A stretch of DNA of 64,000 nucleotides from Adiantum capillus-veneris (lineage: Eukaryota > Streptophyta > Polypodiopsida > Polypodiales > Pteridaceae). Location: the NCBI GenBank assembly GCA_014529385.2, contig CM043958.1:77128669-77192668 (forward strand), in the 5' to 3' direction. Under the pieces are notes generated by a model, which was not told the origin of the DNA, made no database searches, and saw only the letters and a program-made list of their open reading frames with translations. A program made the translations under genes and the position numbers. Below are positions 53,041 to 64,000 of this stretch, in pieces (position 1 is the first letter of the stretch; every line of letters begins with the position of its first letter).

Positions 53041-54090
53041 ATGGCTGACAACAACAACACAGATGTGTTCAAGATGTTTGCTGTTGAGGACAGGTTGGAT
53101 GGGGACAACTACCCTATGTGGGCTTATATGATGCAACATGTTCTTGTGTCAAAGGGCGTCTGGAACATTGTGCAGGCCATTGATGTACGTCCTGGTTCTA
53201 AGGATGTAGGCGATGTTGAGGATGTTGCAGGACTTGCTCAAGGATTGCTGCTGTTAGAGTTGTTTTGCCTACGGCAGAACAACCTTGTTGGGATGTTAAG
53301 TATGCGCAGGCTCATGCATTGATTGCGTTATCTCTGAAGCGCACCATTGTTCCTCACATCCATTCAGCAAAATCTGCAAAACAGGCTTGGGATATTCTAG
53401 CAGGTCTTTATGCAAGTCGCAATGAGGCTAAAATTGCTTTGCTGCGTAAAGAGCTGGAGTCGAAGATTATGCATGAGGAAGATGATATGGAAACTTTCCT
53501 TGCTAGTGTCAAGGATATCAATGAGTAGCTTATTTCTACAGGTGAAGTCATTTCAGACAGTTCCCTTGTGCAGACTGTTCTTAATGCCTTACCAGATCCT
53601 TACCAGACTTTTGCTAGTACTTGGAGACTTACGACCCAAGGAAATCCAGAAGTTGTCAAGTTTGATGCATTATGTACATTGCTATTGCAAGAGTCATTTT
53701 CCAGAAAAAAAAAGACTAGGCAGCGTGCAATTGAACAGGCTTTTATTGCTTCTCAAAGAAAGGGTGGTAATAGCAATGCAACCACTTCTTATGGTTCTGC
53801 TGCGAGTGGCAAAAATTCTGTTCCTAATGCTTTTGCTGGCAGCACTTCGTCTAGCAATTCTGGTGATAAGGGCAAAAAGAAGATGCGTTGCCATTATTGT
53901 AAAGCTAATGATCACTTGATCAAGTCGTGTCCTAAGTTGAAGGCCAAAGAGGCTAAGCAGAAAAAGGGTGGTTCCACTGTAAATGCTGGTTCCACTACAA
54001 ATGCAGCCATTGTTGAGTCTTCTGTGAAAGGAGACTGTGATGCTGATGTTCATGCAGAATGGGCTTTTAGTGCAGAGTGCACTTACAATC
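53041..54090 (+). pseudogene. copia-D gag
   Basis: The start ATG at 53041 (MADNNNTDVFKMFAVEDRLD, YPMWAYMMQHVLVSKGVWNI) aligns with the copia-A start. A single-base frameshift near 53235 moves the frame to 53265-53528 (SAKSAKQAWDILAGLYASRN; HEEDDMETFLASVKDINE), then TAG at 53526-53528 in place of a CAG. From 53568 the frame is open again (MQTVLNALPDPYQTF) up to a zinc knuckle CHYCKANDHLIKSC (C-x2-C-x4-H-x4-C) at 53889-53930. Gag forms the particle and binds RNA. Confidence 0.9.
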
Positions 54091-55700
54091 CTGTTGTCCA
54101 TGATGCATGCTTGTCAGTTGCTGCAGATTCACATGTGTGGTATTTCGATAGTGGTGCTACAAAGCACATTACCTCACATCGTGAATTGTTTACCCCTCTC
54201 GAGTCTGTTCCTCATTGGAATTCAGTCACTTGTGCCAACAATGCCTCTTATCCAGTTCAGGGAGTTGGAAAGATTGTGCTTACTACTGCTAATGGCAGTT
54301 CTTTCTCACTTGTTGATGCACTTTGTGTACCTAGGATCAAGAACAATCTCTTGTCTGTATCCGCACTTGCTAGACTTGGACTTGTAGTCAAATTTGTGGA
54401 TGATAGATGTACAGTTCATGATCTCAGTTTTGGTGATGAAATTGTTGCATCTGGCCTTTTGTGCCATGGAATTTATAAGCTCACTTTGTATGACAAGTGT
54501 GGACAAAATTTTGCAATTGCTGTTGCAGATTCAAGGGCTATTTTAGATGCAAAACTTTGGCATGCACGTTTTGGTCATCAGAATTTTGCCAGTTTGCTGC
54601 ATTTGCAGAAATCTGATATGGTTGCGTCTTTGCCGCCTCTTGAAGCACCTGTCAAACATGTTTGTGAAGGCTGTATTTTGGGTAAGATGCAGTGTTCTAA
54701 GTTTCCAAAGGATGGTTCAGTTCGGGCCACATGCAAGTTGCAGCTTGTGCATAGTGATGTTTGTGGGCCCATGCAAACTCCATCCTTGGGCAATTACCTG
54801 TACTTCGTGACTTTCATTGATGATTACTCCAGGCATGCATGGGTATTTCCTCTTAATGCGAAGTCCGAAGTTTTTATGTGCTTCAAACAATTTCTGGCTA
54901 TGGTTGAAAATGTCTCAAAATGTACTATGGGCACCCTCCATTCCGAACGAGGGGGGGAGTATATGTCTCATGAATTTAATGCATTTATGGCTAGTCGTGG
55001 GATAAAACACCAATGTACAGTGCCTTATACACCTCAGCAAAATTGTGTTGCTAAGAGGAAAAACAGGTCACTTACGGAAATGGGACGATGTATGGTCAAA
55101 AGTCAAGCTTTGCCGCATTCTTTTTGGCTTGAGGGCATCATGTGTGCTACTTATGTACTTAACAGGTTTCCTACGAAAGCTTTGTAGTCTTACTCCATAT
55201 GAAGCAGGGCATGATAGAAAGCCTTCTATTGAGCACATCCGTGTTTTTGGTTGTTTGGCATATGCTTTGGTGCCACAAGTGCAGCACAGAAAATTGGGTG
55301 ATAAGGCTGTCAAATGTATTTTTGTTGGGTATAGTGCTGAAAGCAAAGGTTACAGGTTGTATCATCCACAAACAAAACGTATTCTGCTTTCGCGGGATGT
55401 AGTGTTTGTGGAAGATTCTGTTCAGCCCTTGTTGTCATGTACTAGAGACAGTAATGTAAGCTCACAGGACATTTATGACACTTTGTTGCCTCTTTTCAAT
55501 GGTGGAAATATGAATGTAATTTCCAATCAGGCAAATGCACAGCCTATGGGGATTTCTGAAAATGTTCGAGATCAGCCTATTACTGATGCAGATGTACATG
55601 ATGTACTTGATGAGGAAAGGGATGAAAATGAGCAGGCTAGAGGTATGCCAAAATGGCTGGTGCACACTTTGCGTGACAGTAAATTGGATGCACCTTTGGC
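54091..55700 (+). pseudogene. copia-D protease and integrase
   Basis: Protease: SHVWYFDSGATKHITSHREL, catalytic Asp codon 54147-54149, DSG intact. Integrase: HARFGHQNFASLLHLQKSD and CEGCILGKMQ (HHCC), QLVHSDVCGPMQTPSLGNYL (first catalytic Asp at 54756-54758), YFVTFIDDYSRHAWVFPL, TLHSERGGEY (second catalytic position Glu instead of Asp), and PYTPQQNCVAKRKNR, where the third catalytic Glu is Lys. The frame breaks at about 55185 and continues from 55045 to 55980 (HDRKPSIEHIRVFGCLAYAL; KCIFVGYSAESKGYRLYHPQ). Integration activity is lost by active-site changes as well as by the frameshift. Confidence 0.92.
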
Positions 55701-55779
55701 TATTCGTACTGGTTCAGGCTCTCGCCATGCATCTTATGCATCAAATTGTTATGCTTTGGCTGTGTCTAGTTTACATGAT

Positions 55780-57324
55780 GTTGAGGAGCCTCTGTCTTTT
55801 GATGAAGCACAGAATTCAGAAAATTGGATAGCTTCCATGCAATCAGAATATGATGCACTTATAGAAAATGACACATGGACTTTATGTGATTTGCCTCCTG
55901 GCAAAAAGGCCATTGGTACGAAGTGGGTTTACAAGTTGAAACGCAAGCTGGATAGTGAAATTGATCGCCATAAGGCTTGACTTGTTGCAAAGTGTTATGC
56001 ACAGCAAAAATGCATAGATTATGAAGAGACTTTTGCTCCCACTTGTCGTATGACTACTCTGCGTTTTCTATGTGCATTGGCAGCTCATTTTGGTTGGGAT
56101 GTACATCAATCAGACATTGTTACTGCTTTCTTGAATGGTGACATATTTGAGGAAGTGTATGTAACGCAGCCTCACGGTTTTGTCATAAAACGACAAGAGG
56201 ACAAAGTGTGCAGATGTAAGAAGGTTTTGTATGGGTTGAGGCAATCTCCTCGTGCTTGGTATGAGAAATCTGACACTCATTTGGTTAAACGAGGCTTTTG
56301 TAATAGTCCAACAGAAACCACATTGTATGTAAAGCGTGAGGATGATGTACTTCTCATTGTGGTTCTTTATGTCGATTATTTGCTGATCACTGGACCAAAT
56401 GAGAGACATATTGTTGAATTTAAGGCTGATCTGAATGCTACTTGCAAGATGAAAGATTTGGGGCTGTTGCATCATTACTTGGGTATACAGTTTAAGCAGT
56501 GTGATGGTGGTATTGCCTTGTGTTAGAAAAGTTACATAGAGACATTGCTATGTAAATTTGGACTTGAGGATTGCAAACCTATTGCCACTCCCATGGAAAT
56601 AGGTTTGAAGTTGAGTCTACATGATGCTGGCGATCCTGCTAATGTCACTCTTTATCAAACTGTTGTTGGCTGCCTCATTTATGTATGCAACACGAGGCCG
56701 GATATTCAGTTTGCAGTCTCACAGGTCAGCAGATTTATGCATAGCCCAGGGTCTAAGCATTGGCAGGCTGTCAAGAGGATTTTCCGCTACCTTAGTGGCA
56801 CTTTACATCTTGGCTTGTTTTATCCCAAGGGGGGATCATTGCCGCCAGACTTACATGCTTTTTTGGACTCAGATTGGGCTGGTTGTTTTGACACGCGAGT
56901 GTGCACAAGTGGTTTTTGTTTCATGCTTGGCAGATCATGGATATCATGGTTGAGTAAGAAGCAACCTACTGTGGACATTTCGAGTTGTGAGGCTGATTAC
57001 AGGGCAGTCTTCACAACTACGATTGAGTGTGTATGGCTCAGACGCCTTATGGCTGATTTGGGTGTTGGACAGGACACTGCCAACACTATCTACACTGACA
57101 GTCAGAGCGCGTTGGCAATTGCGAGGAACCCAGTTTTTCATGCTCGCACAAAGCACATTGAGGTGCATTACCACTATGCCAAGGAGAGGCTCTCAGCATG
57201 AGAGATCAGCTTGGCTTATGTGCCAACACAGGACGACCGTGCAGATCTTTTCACAAAGGCATTGTCTCGTGAGGAGCTTGAAGATTTCCGCAAAGCTTTG
57301 GGCTTACTCCCCTTTGTGGACTGA
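55780..57324 (+). pseudogene. copia-D reverse transcriptase and RNase H
   Basis: LSFDEAQNSENWIASMQSEY, WTLCDLPPGKKAIGTKWVYK, then TGA at 55978-55980 (CGA in the ancestor), YEETFAPTCRMTTLRFLCAL, GWDVHQSDIVTAFLNGDIFE (first catalytic Asp), YGLRQSPRAWYEK, and VVLYVDYLLITG, where YVDD reads YVDY (56368-56379). TAG at 56524-56526 (CAG). RNase H: SKHWQAVKRIFRYLSGTLHL, DLHAFLDSDWAGC, SSCEADYRAV, IYTDSQSALAIARNPVFHAR, TGA at 57199-57201 (CGA), ending ...LLPFVD with TGA at 57322-57324. The frame is the same throughout, so the four blocks are separated only by nonsense codons. Confidence 0.93.
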
Positions 57325-57390
57325 TCATGTCCTCAGGGCATGGCACTTCCCTTTACTCATGTGCCAGCTCTCGTTCACCGCATCACTCCA

Positions 57391-57399
57391 GGGGGGATT
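57391..57399 (+). promoter_or_regulatory. Polypurine tract of copia-D
   Basis: GGGGGGATT directly before the 3' LTR start TGTTACC at 57400. Confidence 0.85.
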
Positions 57400-57615
57400 T
57401 GTTACCATATACATGTGGTAGTGATGTGTGTGAACACACTAGGACAACTGGGGCATTTTTTCCCTCTTTAGGAGATTTTATTTCATATACGCCCATCACT
57501 CTAGCGCTATCTATCTTTCCATTGCACACTAAGTAATACACTCTCAGTTGTGTGCCTTGAGCTTCCTTCGTCTTCTCCAAGTTGTGTGTGTTTCTCTGCA
57601 ACCCTAATTCCAACA
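57400..57615 (+). repeat. 3' LTR of copia-D
   Basis: 216 bp, TGTTACCATATACATGTGG...CCAACA; differs from the left LTR by roughly a dozen bases and one indel near 57475-57490. Confidence 0.95.
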
Positions 57616-57620
57616 GAATG
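57616..57620. repeat. Target-site duplication GAATG (right)
   Basis: Matches 52447-52451. Confidence 0.88.
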
Positions 57621-58468
57621 GAGTTAGTACATGGATTAGTGGTTCTTTAATCGACCACTTGGCCGTTACCCTAACAAAGAGCACATTCCTCCCCCATGTG
57701 GTTGAGTGTAGTCATTCAATCACCTTTTTGGCCGGCTCATTTTTGTAAAAAAAGGAAATATGTAATTTAAAGCCTATATCCCTAGACATGGTGAAAGTTG
57801 GATTAAGATTAACCATTTCTACAATGTCATCACTCACTATGTGGAAAAAAAAAAGATTTAACCGTTCCACTAAATGTGCAAATGAAAGGCCCATGCAGGC
57901 TCCATTGAGGCCCTATTGTATTTGAACAGTATATTAAGCATATTATTTGCTTGTAGTTGGGATCATATAATATACATTAAGAACTTTTAAAAATAGGTTA
58001 AAAAAGATTTATGGTGATGAATGGGCTTTCTAATTATACCTAAATTATATGTAAGGGTAGTTTAGCATGCCATAAAATAGTGCATAGAGTATTTTCAATG
58101 TCCTTTAGGTCACACATAATATATAATAATTTTTATAAGTGCACTTCTTGTGTGCTTTATGCATTACACCACTACACATTTCATTGAATTACAAAAGCAT
58201 GTTGAGGAGACCATACACACCCATACATGCGTCATTGTATACCCTTATAAACAATCCACACCATAGCAAGCTACCTACTAGCTTATCTCCCACTCCCTTC
58301 GATGTGACATGGGGCAATGGGAAAGAGTCCTTCATGTATCATAGTATGCCCCTTGCAAGTCCAAGAGTATGAAAATAATACTCTACTTGAGTGCTTAGTT
58401 ATTGATCACATTTTCATCACATTTTAGCTCACTTCCTCACATTCTCAACCTGAATCGCTCCTCGAAAA

Positions 58469-58507
<39 letters not shown>

Positions 58508-58534
58508 GGTGGTGGTGGTGTGGTGGTGGTGGTG
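58469..58534. repeat. 38-base poly-G tract followed by (TGG)n
   Basis: An uninterrupted run of G at 58469-58506, then TGGTGGTGG repeats to about 58534. A strong G-quadruplex candidate; a tract this long could also be a sequencing artefact. Confidence 0.9.
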
Positions 58535-59101
58535 TTCAATAAGAAATCACATATATCAGGTGCATTCAAAGGGTATTAAAAAACCCCTATATGCAATGCT
58601 CTTAGGTAATAAAGCAACCCCTTTTTCTCAAGAAAATTATGGATTTTTTAAAAATTGCATTTAAAAACCCCTTCTGTAAGTGTAATTCTATTCATTCTTT
58701 AAAAATCTACCCCCACGAGAACCACTCCCTAGATACCTTCTCCATACCTTTCGCTCTTGGCCACCCTTATATCCACATGTGTAAAGCATCAAGAACTTGG
58801 GGGCTTCATCTCTTAGAGATGTTTGGTATCACTCAAGTGATATTTTAAAAACCTCTCCCATTTACATGCCACTTTGAAAAAACTCACACCTTTCGCTTCA
58901 TAAAATTACAAGTTTTTTTCAAAAACTTTTAAAAATAACCCATCTTGTAGATGTTAAACAAAAACATCTTGAACATAAAAGGTTGTCACTAACATAGTTT
59001 AGGTGGCCCATGGGATCGAGGGTCATTGATCGACTTAACATGGACCATGCGACATGTTTCATTTGCTCCCATGGTTCATATTTGGATTGTCAAGGAAAAT
59101 A

Positions 59102-59107
<6 letters not shown>

Positions 59108-59159
<52 letters not shown>
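59108..59159. repeat. (CT)n microsatellite with adjacent (GC)n
   Basis: About 26 CT units ending in GGGGGCGCGCGCGG. Confidence 0.95.
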
Positions 59160-59161
<2 letters not shown>

Positions 59162-60015
59162 GGGCGCGCGCGGAGTCGTCTTCAATGGTCCAAAAGTTCT
59201 CCTTAAGGAGAGTAGCACAAACCAGGCTGACGAGAGTATATGTAGCTTTGGGGAGCATGGAGAAGATGTGTTTGCAAATTCAATTATAAAAACCTCGAAT
59301 GAAGATTTAGATTTTTTTTGACACATTGGTTACTTCAACTATGCTTTATGGGGTGTAGATATAGAAACCATTAGTAGACCATCATAGCCGAGCTAGGAGT
59401 AATGATGGATGGAGATGTATGGAGAAGCCTGTGGTCTTTATGATTTCCCATATGATTAGGGCCAAGGACTTTGTATCGCATAAGATTATTCGTGCAGAGC
59501 TTATTGCTCCCCCGCTAGTCATAGAGAGGCACTTACCAAATCTCTCTCTTTTATACATAGCATATGAGATCTCCCCCAAGATAGATATGGTTCCCTAGCT
59601 CTGGAGTCTTCTTGACAGCTTGCCTCACAGGGAGACACACCTTGTTGATATGCATAGATGACATCATGGTTTCAGCTACATGGATTTAGTATGGATAGAC
59701 TACCCCCCTTCACTAGCACTCCTAAATGCACCCTCCTTGTCCCTCACACGGACCGAGATTACTCGTCTCATCAGACAAGATTTTATTTAGCTAGACACCG
59801 GGAGGACTTGGATAGAGCCGACAGGAAGATGGCTTTCTATAGAGAGCATCTTCTCCAGCTAGCAGAGGATGCATATGTGATCTCAGACATGCCTTTATGG
59901 ACACTCAATCATCCCATGGGATACAATTTGCTTTTCGTCAGATGTGCACATCATTGCATCAGCTAGAGATTGATATTGGTAGACTTAGGAGAATAATAGC
60001 AGAGGCCAGGTTTTG

Positions 60016-60240
60016 TTAGTTGTGTCATATAGAGCGAGCGATATAGTTACATCACATATGTAATTGTCTGGTAAACTATGAGATATGAGGCTGCTTTCAC
60101 TATCTACTCATTGCAAGATTTGGACCAAAGACAAAGTTGTGTCATATAGAGTCAGAGATAGAGTTATATCACATATGTCATTGTCTGGTATACTATGAGA
60201 TATGAGGCCACTTTCACTACCTATTCACAGAGGGCTTTGG
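60016..60240. repeat. Tandem duplication, period 117 bp
   Basis: TGTGTCATATAGAG at 60021 and 60138; both units contain ACATATGT-ATTGTCTGGTA and ATGAGATATGAGGC. Confidence 0.9.
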
Positions 60241-61330
60241 ACCACTGGCTAGATTCATGAGATATCAGGATTAGAGATGCCTCAGGTTGTTTTTGCTAGA
60301 GTTGTGCAGACAAAGGGGGAGTCTCTTGAGGAGGTTAGACAATGGGAGACATTCATAGAGGGAGATCATTGACTACTTCAGAGCAGAGACTCGGCAGTCA
60401 GATGAGCAGGCTTCATAGCAGAATTCAAAGTCCACCTATACCAGAGGTATATTGACTAACAGAACCATAGACCTTGAGACAACTAGAGGCCCAGTTCTAT
60501 GAGGGTCACCACGACATTGATGGAGGCTCCATCAGAGGATTAGGACTATTCTATGGAGAACATCTAGTACGACTATTTACAAAGTCGGACATTGATGATG
60601 CTCTTCAGCGAGACTGGTGCAGTACATCCTTGGACATCACATGAGGTAGACATTAACGATGCTCTTCAGTGACATATGCAATACATCCTCGGACAATGCC
60701 CGATGTCAAGTATCCTCGAGCACTAACGTCGTTTTAGCTTTTATTTTACTTCATTCTATTTTGTACTAGACATTGTATTAGATCCGGATTGTATCAGTTT
60801 GGTCTCATAGGTCATTTTTGGCCTTTTGAGACATTTAATATAACATTTCATTTCCCTCCTTCTAAAGTATCATCTTTAAACCTGTCATTAGTTTCAAAGA
60901 ATTTACACGGAGATATACTATACACAACTAATAGCTATACATCACTAATAGCTAGTTCTATTATGTGAGAAAAAAATTAGTGGAATGATTTTTTATTTTG
61001 TTTGCAAAACTTACAATTATGAGTAAATTATATTATCATAACCAACAAATTAAAAATTCAAGTCATGTTCAAGCCGAGCCATGCCATCTCCCACCAACCG
61101 TAGGTACATTGACTAAGAGCAGAGCCACCCTACAACACTTTGAAGAAGGACCTCTACTAAAGCAAAGATCCAAAACTCTCTCCAATCATTGTGGCATCAA
61201 TAGCCCTATTCCACTCATTAGAGTTCATCCATTTCCCTATGGCGACAATCACTTCCCTGTTTTCTTGAATAATCTCATTGAATCTAGTTGTTTCCAAGGT
61301 GTTCTCAAAAACTCGAGAGTTCCTAGCCTA

Positions 61331-61705
61331 CTATATGTGTTGGAAGTAGAAGAATCTCAGAATCTGCATGCCGATAAGCATCACTTGGCTCTTCAAAATC
61401 ATCCCACCCAAGAAGAGGTCGTTCTTGAATAATCCAATATTCAAGGTCTTTTGCACCCATTTGCAAATCTTTCCTGCCAATCCACTTATTGCCAAAAACT
61501 CCTTGAATAGGTGCGGGAGGTCCTCCCTAGATGTTTTGCATTGAGAACATCTATGAGAGGACCAATACCTCTCGCTTGTACCTTCACCCCTGTAAGTAAG
61601 GCCCCCCATAGCACCTTCCAAAGAAAAACCTTCATCTAAGCAGAAAATGTAGGCGGTAGATGTTCTTGACAAGGAATGAAGATTTTTTATATCAACTGTA
61701 GCCAC
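61331..61705 (-). pseudogene. Non-LTR (LINE) reverse transcriptase C-terminal fragment
   Basis: In one frame, SSHRCSQCKTSREDLPHLFK and KICKWVQKTL resemble the zf-RVT domain at the end of plant LINE RT (W..C..C....E...HLF..C..W). In an adjacent frame KMFLWKVLWGALLTGVKVQA is the usual lead-in. Only about 250 bp, with a frameshift. Confidence 0.65.
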
Positions 61706-62081
61706 ACTTCATTTCTTTTTCATTTAGTAGCATGAAGGAGACAAGCCCCTTAAAGTTCAGAATTTTAATAATGATTATTTTTTAGTATGCAAAGCACACA
61801 TGGTAGCCTCTTATTGGAGTTTGAAAGATTACTAATGCTTCCTTTTTTTAAAGAGGATGCACTACACTGATTTTGTTCAACTTGGACTCTCAAAGTGTCC
61901 ACACGGCAGCCTCCTATCGAGTGACTCATTAAACTAAAAGCATGCATAATTGACAATAGGCTAGACAACATGCAATGTTTAGAGGGGTCGAGTAACATGT
62001 CTTCCTCTCTTTGTAGTCATTGGGAAGTATGCAAAACAACCAGGACTACTTACAAGATTAAGAGAAACTCACAAGGGCTTT

Positions 62082-62082
<1 letters not shown>

Positions 62083-62123
<41 letters not shown>
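62083..62123. repeat. (GA)n microsatellite
   Basis: About 20 AG units, then AAAAGG. Confidence 0.95.
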
Positions 62124-62129
<6 letters not shown>

Positions 62130-63246
62130 TTTTTTTAATAGAGAAAGTAGTGCCCTAATCTTAAGAAAAGTAAAATTCCTTACAAAAGATCTCAACTGCA
62201 TAAGCTAAGGGTGAGTTTAGGAAATGCAAAGCCCAATGAAAATGGAAAGTGAAAAAACTTTTCATCTTCATATAAAGAAGTGGTCGATTAGGTCTTGGCA
62301 ATCACACACAAATAGAAATTTTTTCAAAACATATTAAGTGAATAAGTGAAGGGTGAGTTTAGGAAATGAAAAGACATAGGAAGGGGGAAAGTTAGAAGAC
62401 AAATAAAGATGGAAAGTCAAAAGACCTTTGGTGTCCATATAAATAGGTGTTTTTTTGCTCTTTCATTTTTTCTTTAGCATTTTTTTTAAAGTTCTCTTTA
62501 GCGTTTCTCTCTCTCTCTCTCTCAATGTTGTATTCACCTTTCTTATAATATTGTTGTAAATCTATGTGCTTCATCATTGCCTATCGTTATGTGTTCTAGA
62601 TTAATGCATGATTATTTTTTTTTGAGTGGAATCTTTGAATTAGGAGCACCTTTTAATTCTTTTGAAGCCATTACGAAGACCTTTTTATTTTTTTGAATAA
62701 CATTAAGAGTATGTCCCAATTCAAAAAAAGAAAAAGAGAGACAAATGAACGATGATATTGCGACGACAGTGAAAGAAAAAAATTGGGGGGAGGGGGACAA
62801 AGCAGGAAGTGGAAATGGGGACGAAGCGAGAGGCAGAGAAAGGAGTACAAAGCAGGAGGCGGAGTAGGCATGTACTTTTTCTTAAGTTAACGGATCCCTC
62901 TGTCAACGTCGTGCGTTAAGGCATATGGTTGTGTGAGATTTCGATGGGTTGATCTCCTCAAGGGATCGAGTTTGAATCCCTTTCTTCCCCTTTTAAAGGA
63001 AAATTGCAAGGGTGAAGTCCTTAGGAGAAAACGACACGATTCAAAGAAATCTACCAAAGAAATCAATAAAATGGACAACTTGCCTTGTGTATAGCTCATT
63101 TTAGAAAATTTAGGAATCTTGTAAGATGCTTATTTAAACCTTTTAACCCGATTTGAAAAAAATTCAGGATCTTGTACGAGCATGATCATGCGAGACACAA
63201 TTATTAATAATTGATAATTGTGCCTCTTTGCTCTATTTTAAATTAT

Positions 63247-63375
63247 GAGCTCACTATTGAGCCTTCGAGCCGGTCACACGTGTCTAACTGAGCTCACTAA
63301 TGAGCCTTCGAGCTGTTCGCGTGTGTCTAACATAGCTTACTACTGAGTCTTTGAGCTGGTCACGCGTACCTAAGT
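63247..63375. repeat. Three-copy 43-bp tandem repeat
   Basis: GAGCTCACTATTGAGCCTTC at 63247 is repeated with changes at 63290 and 63333; each unit also has a GTCACACGTGTCTAAC-like half. Confidence 0.9.
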
Positions 63376-64000
63376 GAGGCACTCTTGTTGCCAGCTGGAG
63401 GTCGAGCACGTTGGTGCAACCAAACTTGGTCCGTGCCAGGAAGGGTGACAAGCAGTGCTATGGATGCTAGCAGGTGCATGGCGGCAAGCTAAAGCAGGTG
63501 GAAAAGTCCTTGGTAGACTAATGGCAACGGAAATGTATCTCTAAAGTGGTTTTTTAGGCCAAGGGGCCTTCAAATTGGGATAATCGAGATGGCAGAGCAA
63601 AGTGTCCAAAATGTAGGGAATGTGCCTCGGAATGTAGGGTTCAAGATGCTCTTGAGTCCAGTCCAGACGGCTCGTCAAATGAAGCCCTGATGTGAAAGAT
63701 ATCAAAGTTCCAATTTAGAAGCCTTTACAAATCCCTGACGAGCAGGGCAGATTGGGGAAGATAGCCAAGGTTAGCATCATCAAATAGAATTAGAAGCTCA
63801 AATTGTGGGGCATGCCGGACTTTTTAGATTGTCGATCAGAGTCCGAATGGGAAAGTTACGGCCATGTGAAAAGCTGCAGGGGGGTAGTTGTGTGCCCGCG
63901 AGGTCATATTGGAGAACGTGCCATCGGGAAGTTTCAGAGTCGTGCCAAGGGTTCCCAGGGGTGGTGCATTCCACGTGGACTTCATAGGAAGTGACAAATG

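Larger units (their letters stand above)
52452..57615 (+). mobile_element. copia-D: full-length Ty1/copia element
   Basis: 5164 bp, plus strand, bounded by GAATG. LTRs are 52452-52678 and 57400-57615; PBS at 52681, PPT at 57391, polyprotein region 53041-57324. It is the same family as copia-A. LTRs are about 95% identical by eye apart from one indel. Two frameshifts and four C-to-T nonsense codons inactivate the polyprotein. The nearly full coding region makes it the reference for reading copia-A. Confidence 0.95.
57621..61330. other. Unassigned DNA with simple repeats and small duplications
   Basis: No recognised gene. A 102-codon frame at 59658-59966 (+; RHREDLDRADRKMAFYREHL) has no known relative. 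Contains a poly-G tract, a (CT)n tract and a 117-bp tandem duplication. AT-rich elsewhere. Confidence 0.4.
61706..64000. other. Unassigned DNA with simple and tandem repeats
   Basis: No gene recognised. (GA)n, (CT)n and a 43-bp tandem array; a purine-rich stretch lies near 62720-62870. Confidence 0.4.

Noticed and set aside
54037-54387. Long frames overlapping the copia polyprotein in other phases and on the opposite strand
   Set aside because: They shadow the recognised gag-pol frame and have no independent support.
59658-59966. A host gene of 102 codons
   Set aside because: No known relative, no splice or promoter context, and flanking sequence is repetitive; too weak to call.
62612-62906. 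Hydrophobic minus-strand frames
   Set aside because: They are the translation of a purine-rich simple-sequence stretch, not a gene.

Overview
This window is plant nuclear DNA from a large, repeat-dominated genome. I see no intact host protein-coding gene. Almost everything recognisable is LTR-retrotransposon sequence (Ty3/gypsy and Ty1/copia), nested several layers deep, plus a block of mitochondrial DNA (a NUMT), one small TIR transposon and a non-LTR remnant. The gene-poor, old, nested LTR landscape and a mitochondrial trnA(UGC) would fit a gymnosperm or another large-genome vascular plant, but that placement is inference.

Layout, left to right. Positions 1-7690 and 31669-32802 are two parts of one old minus-strand gypsy element (gypsy-old). 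Its 5' LTR is at 31867-32802 and its 3' LTR lies beyond the left edge of the window. A minus-strand copia element (copia-A; 7691-8504 plus 28586-31668) was inserted in its leader; copia-A's 3' LTR and the gypsy-old gag were later deleted. Copia-A was in turn split by a plus-strand relative of gypsy-old (gypsy-young, 8505-28580), which has 910/920-bp LTRs and a 5-bp target duplication CACCA. Gypsy-young was itself split by about 3.1 kb of mitochondrial DNA (16891-20007) carrying rrn18 and rrn26 fragments, trnA(UGC) and a mitovirus-like RdRp remnant.

Right of this nest: copia-B (minus, about 32993-40799), whose pol carries a nearly identical 1751-bp tandem duplication; a degenerate stretch with a small copia RT fragment; gypsy-C (minus, about 45560-49500), interrupted by a 734-bp TIR element with a 9-bp target duplication; copia-C (minus, about 49560-51840); and copia-D (plus, 52452-57615), which belongs to the copia-A family and is complete with both LTRs, PBS, PPT and target duplication GAATG, but is inactivated. 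The last 6.4 kb hold simple repeats, small tandem repeats and a LINE RT tail.

The most unusual biology is the gypsy-old/gypsy-young family. Both copies share a pol with two consecutive HHCC zinc-finger modules before the integrase core, a second retropepsin-like domain downstream of integrase, and a short basic region with repeated IWVPK motifs. The young copy also has a long sense-strand accessory ORF (about 3.5 kb, coiled-coil rich) reaching the 3' LTR, and palindromic repeats in a 1.9-kb leader. The young copy has lost its reverse transcriptase domain, and all elements seen carry stops or frameshifts.
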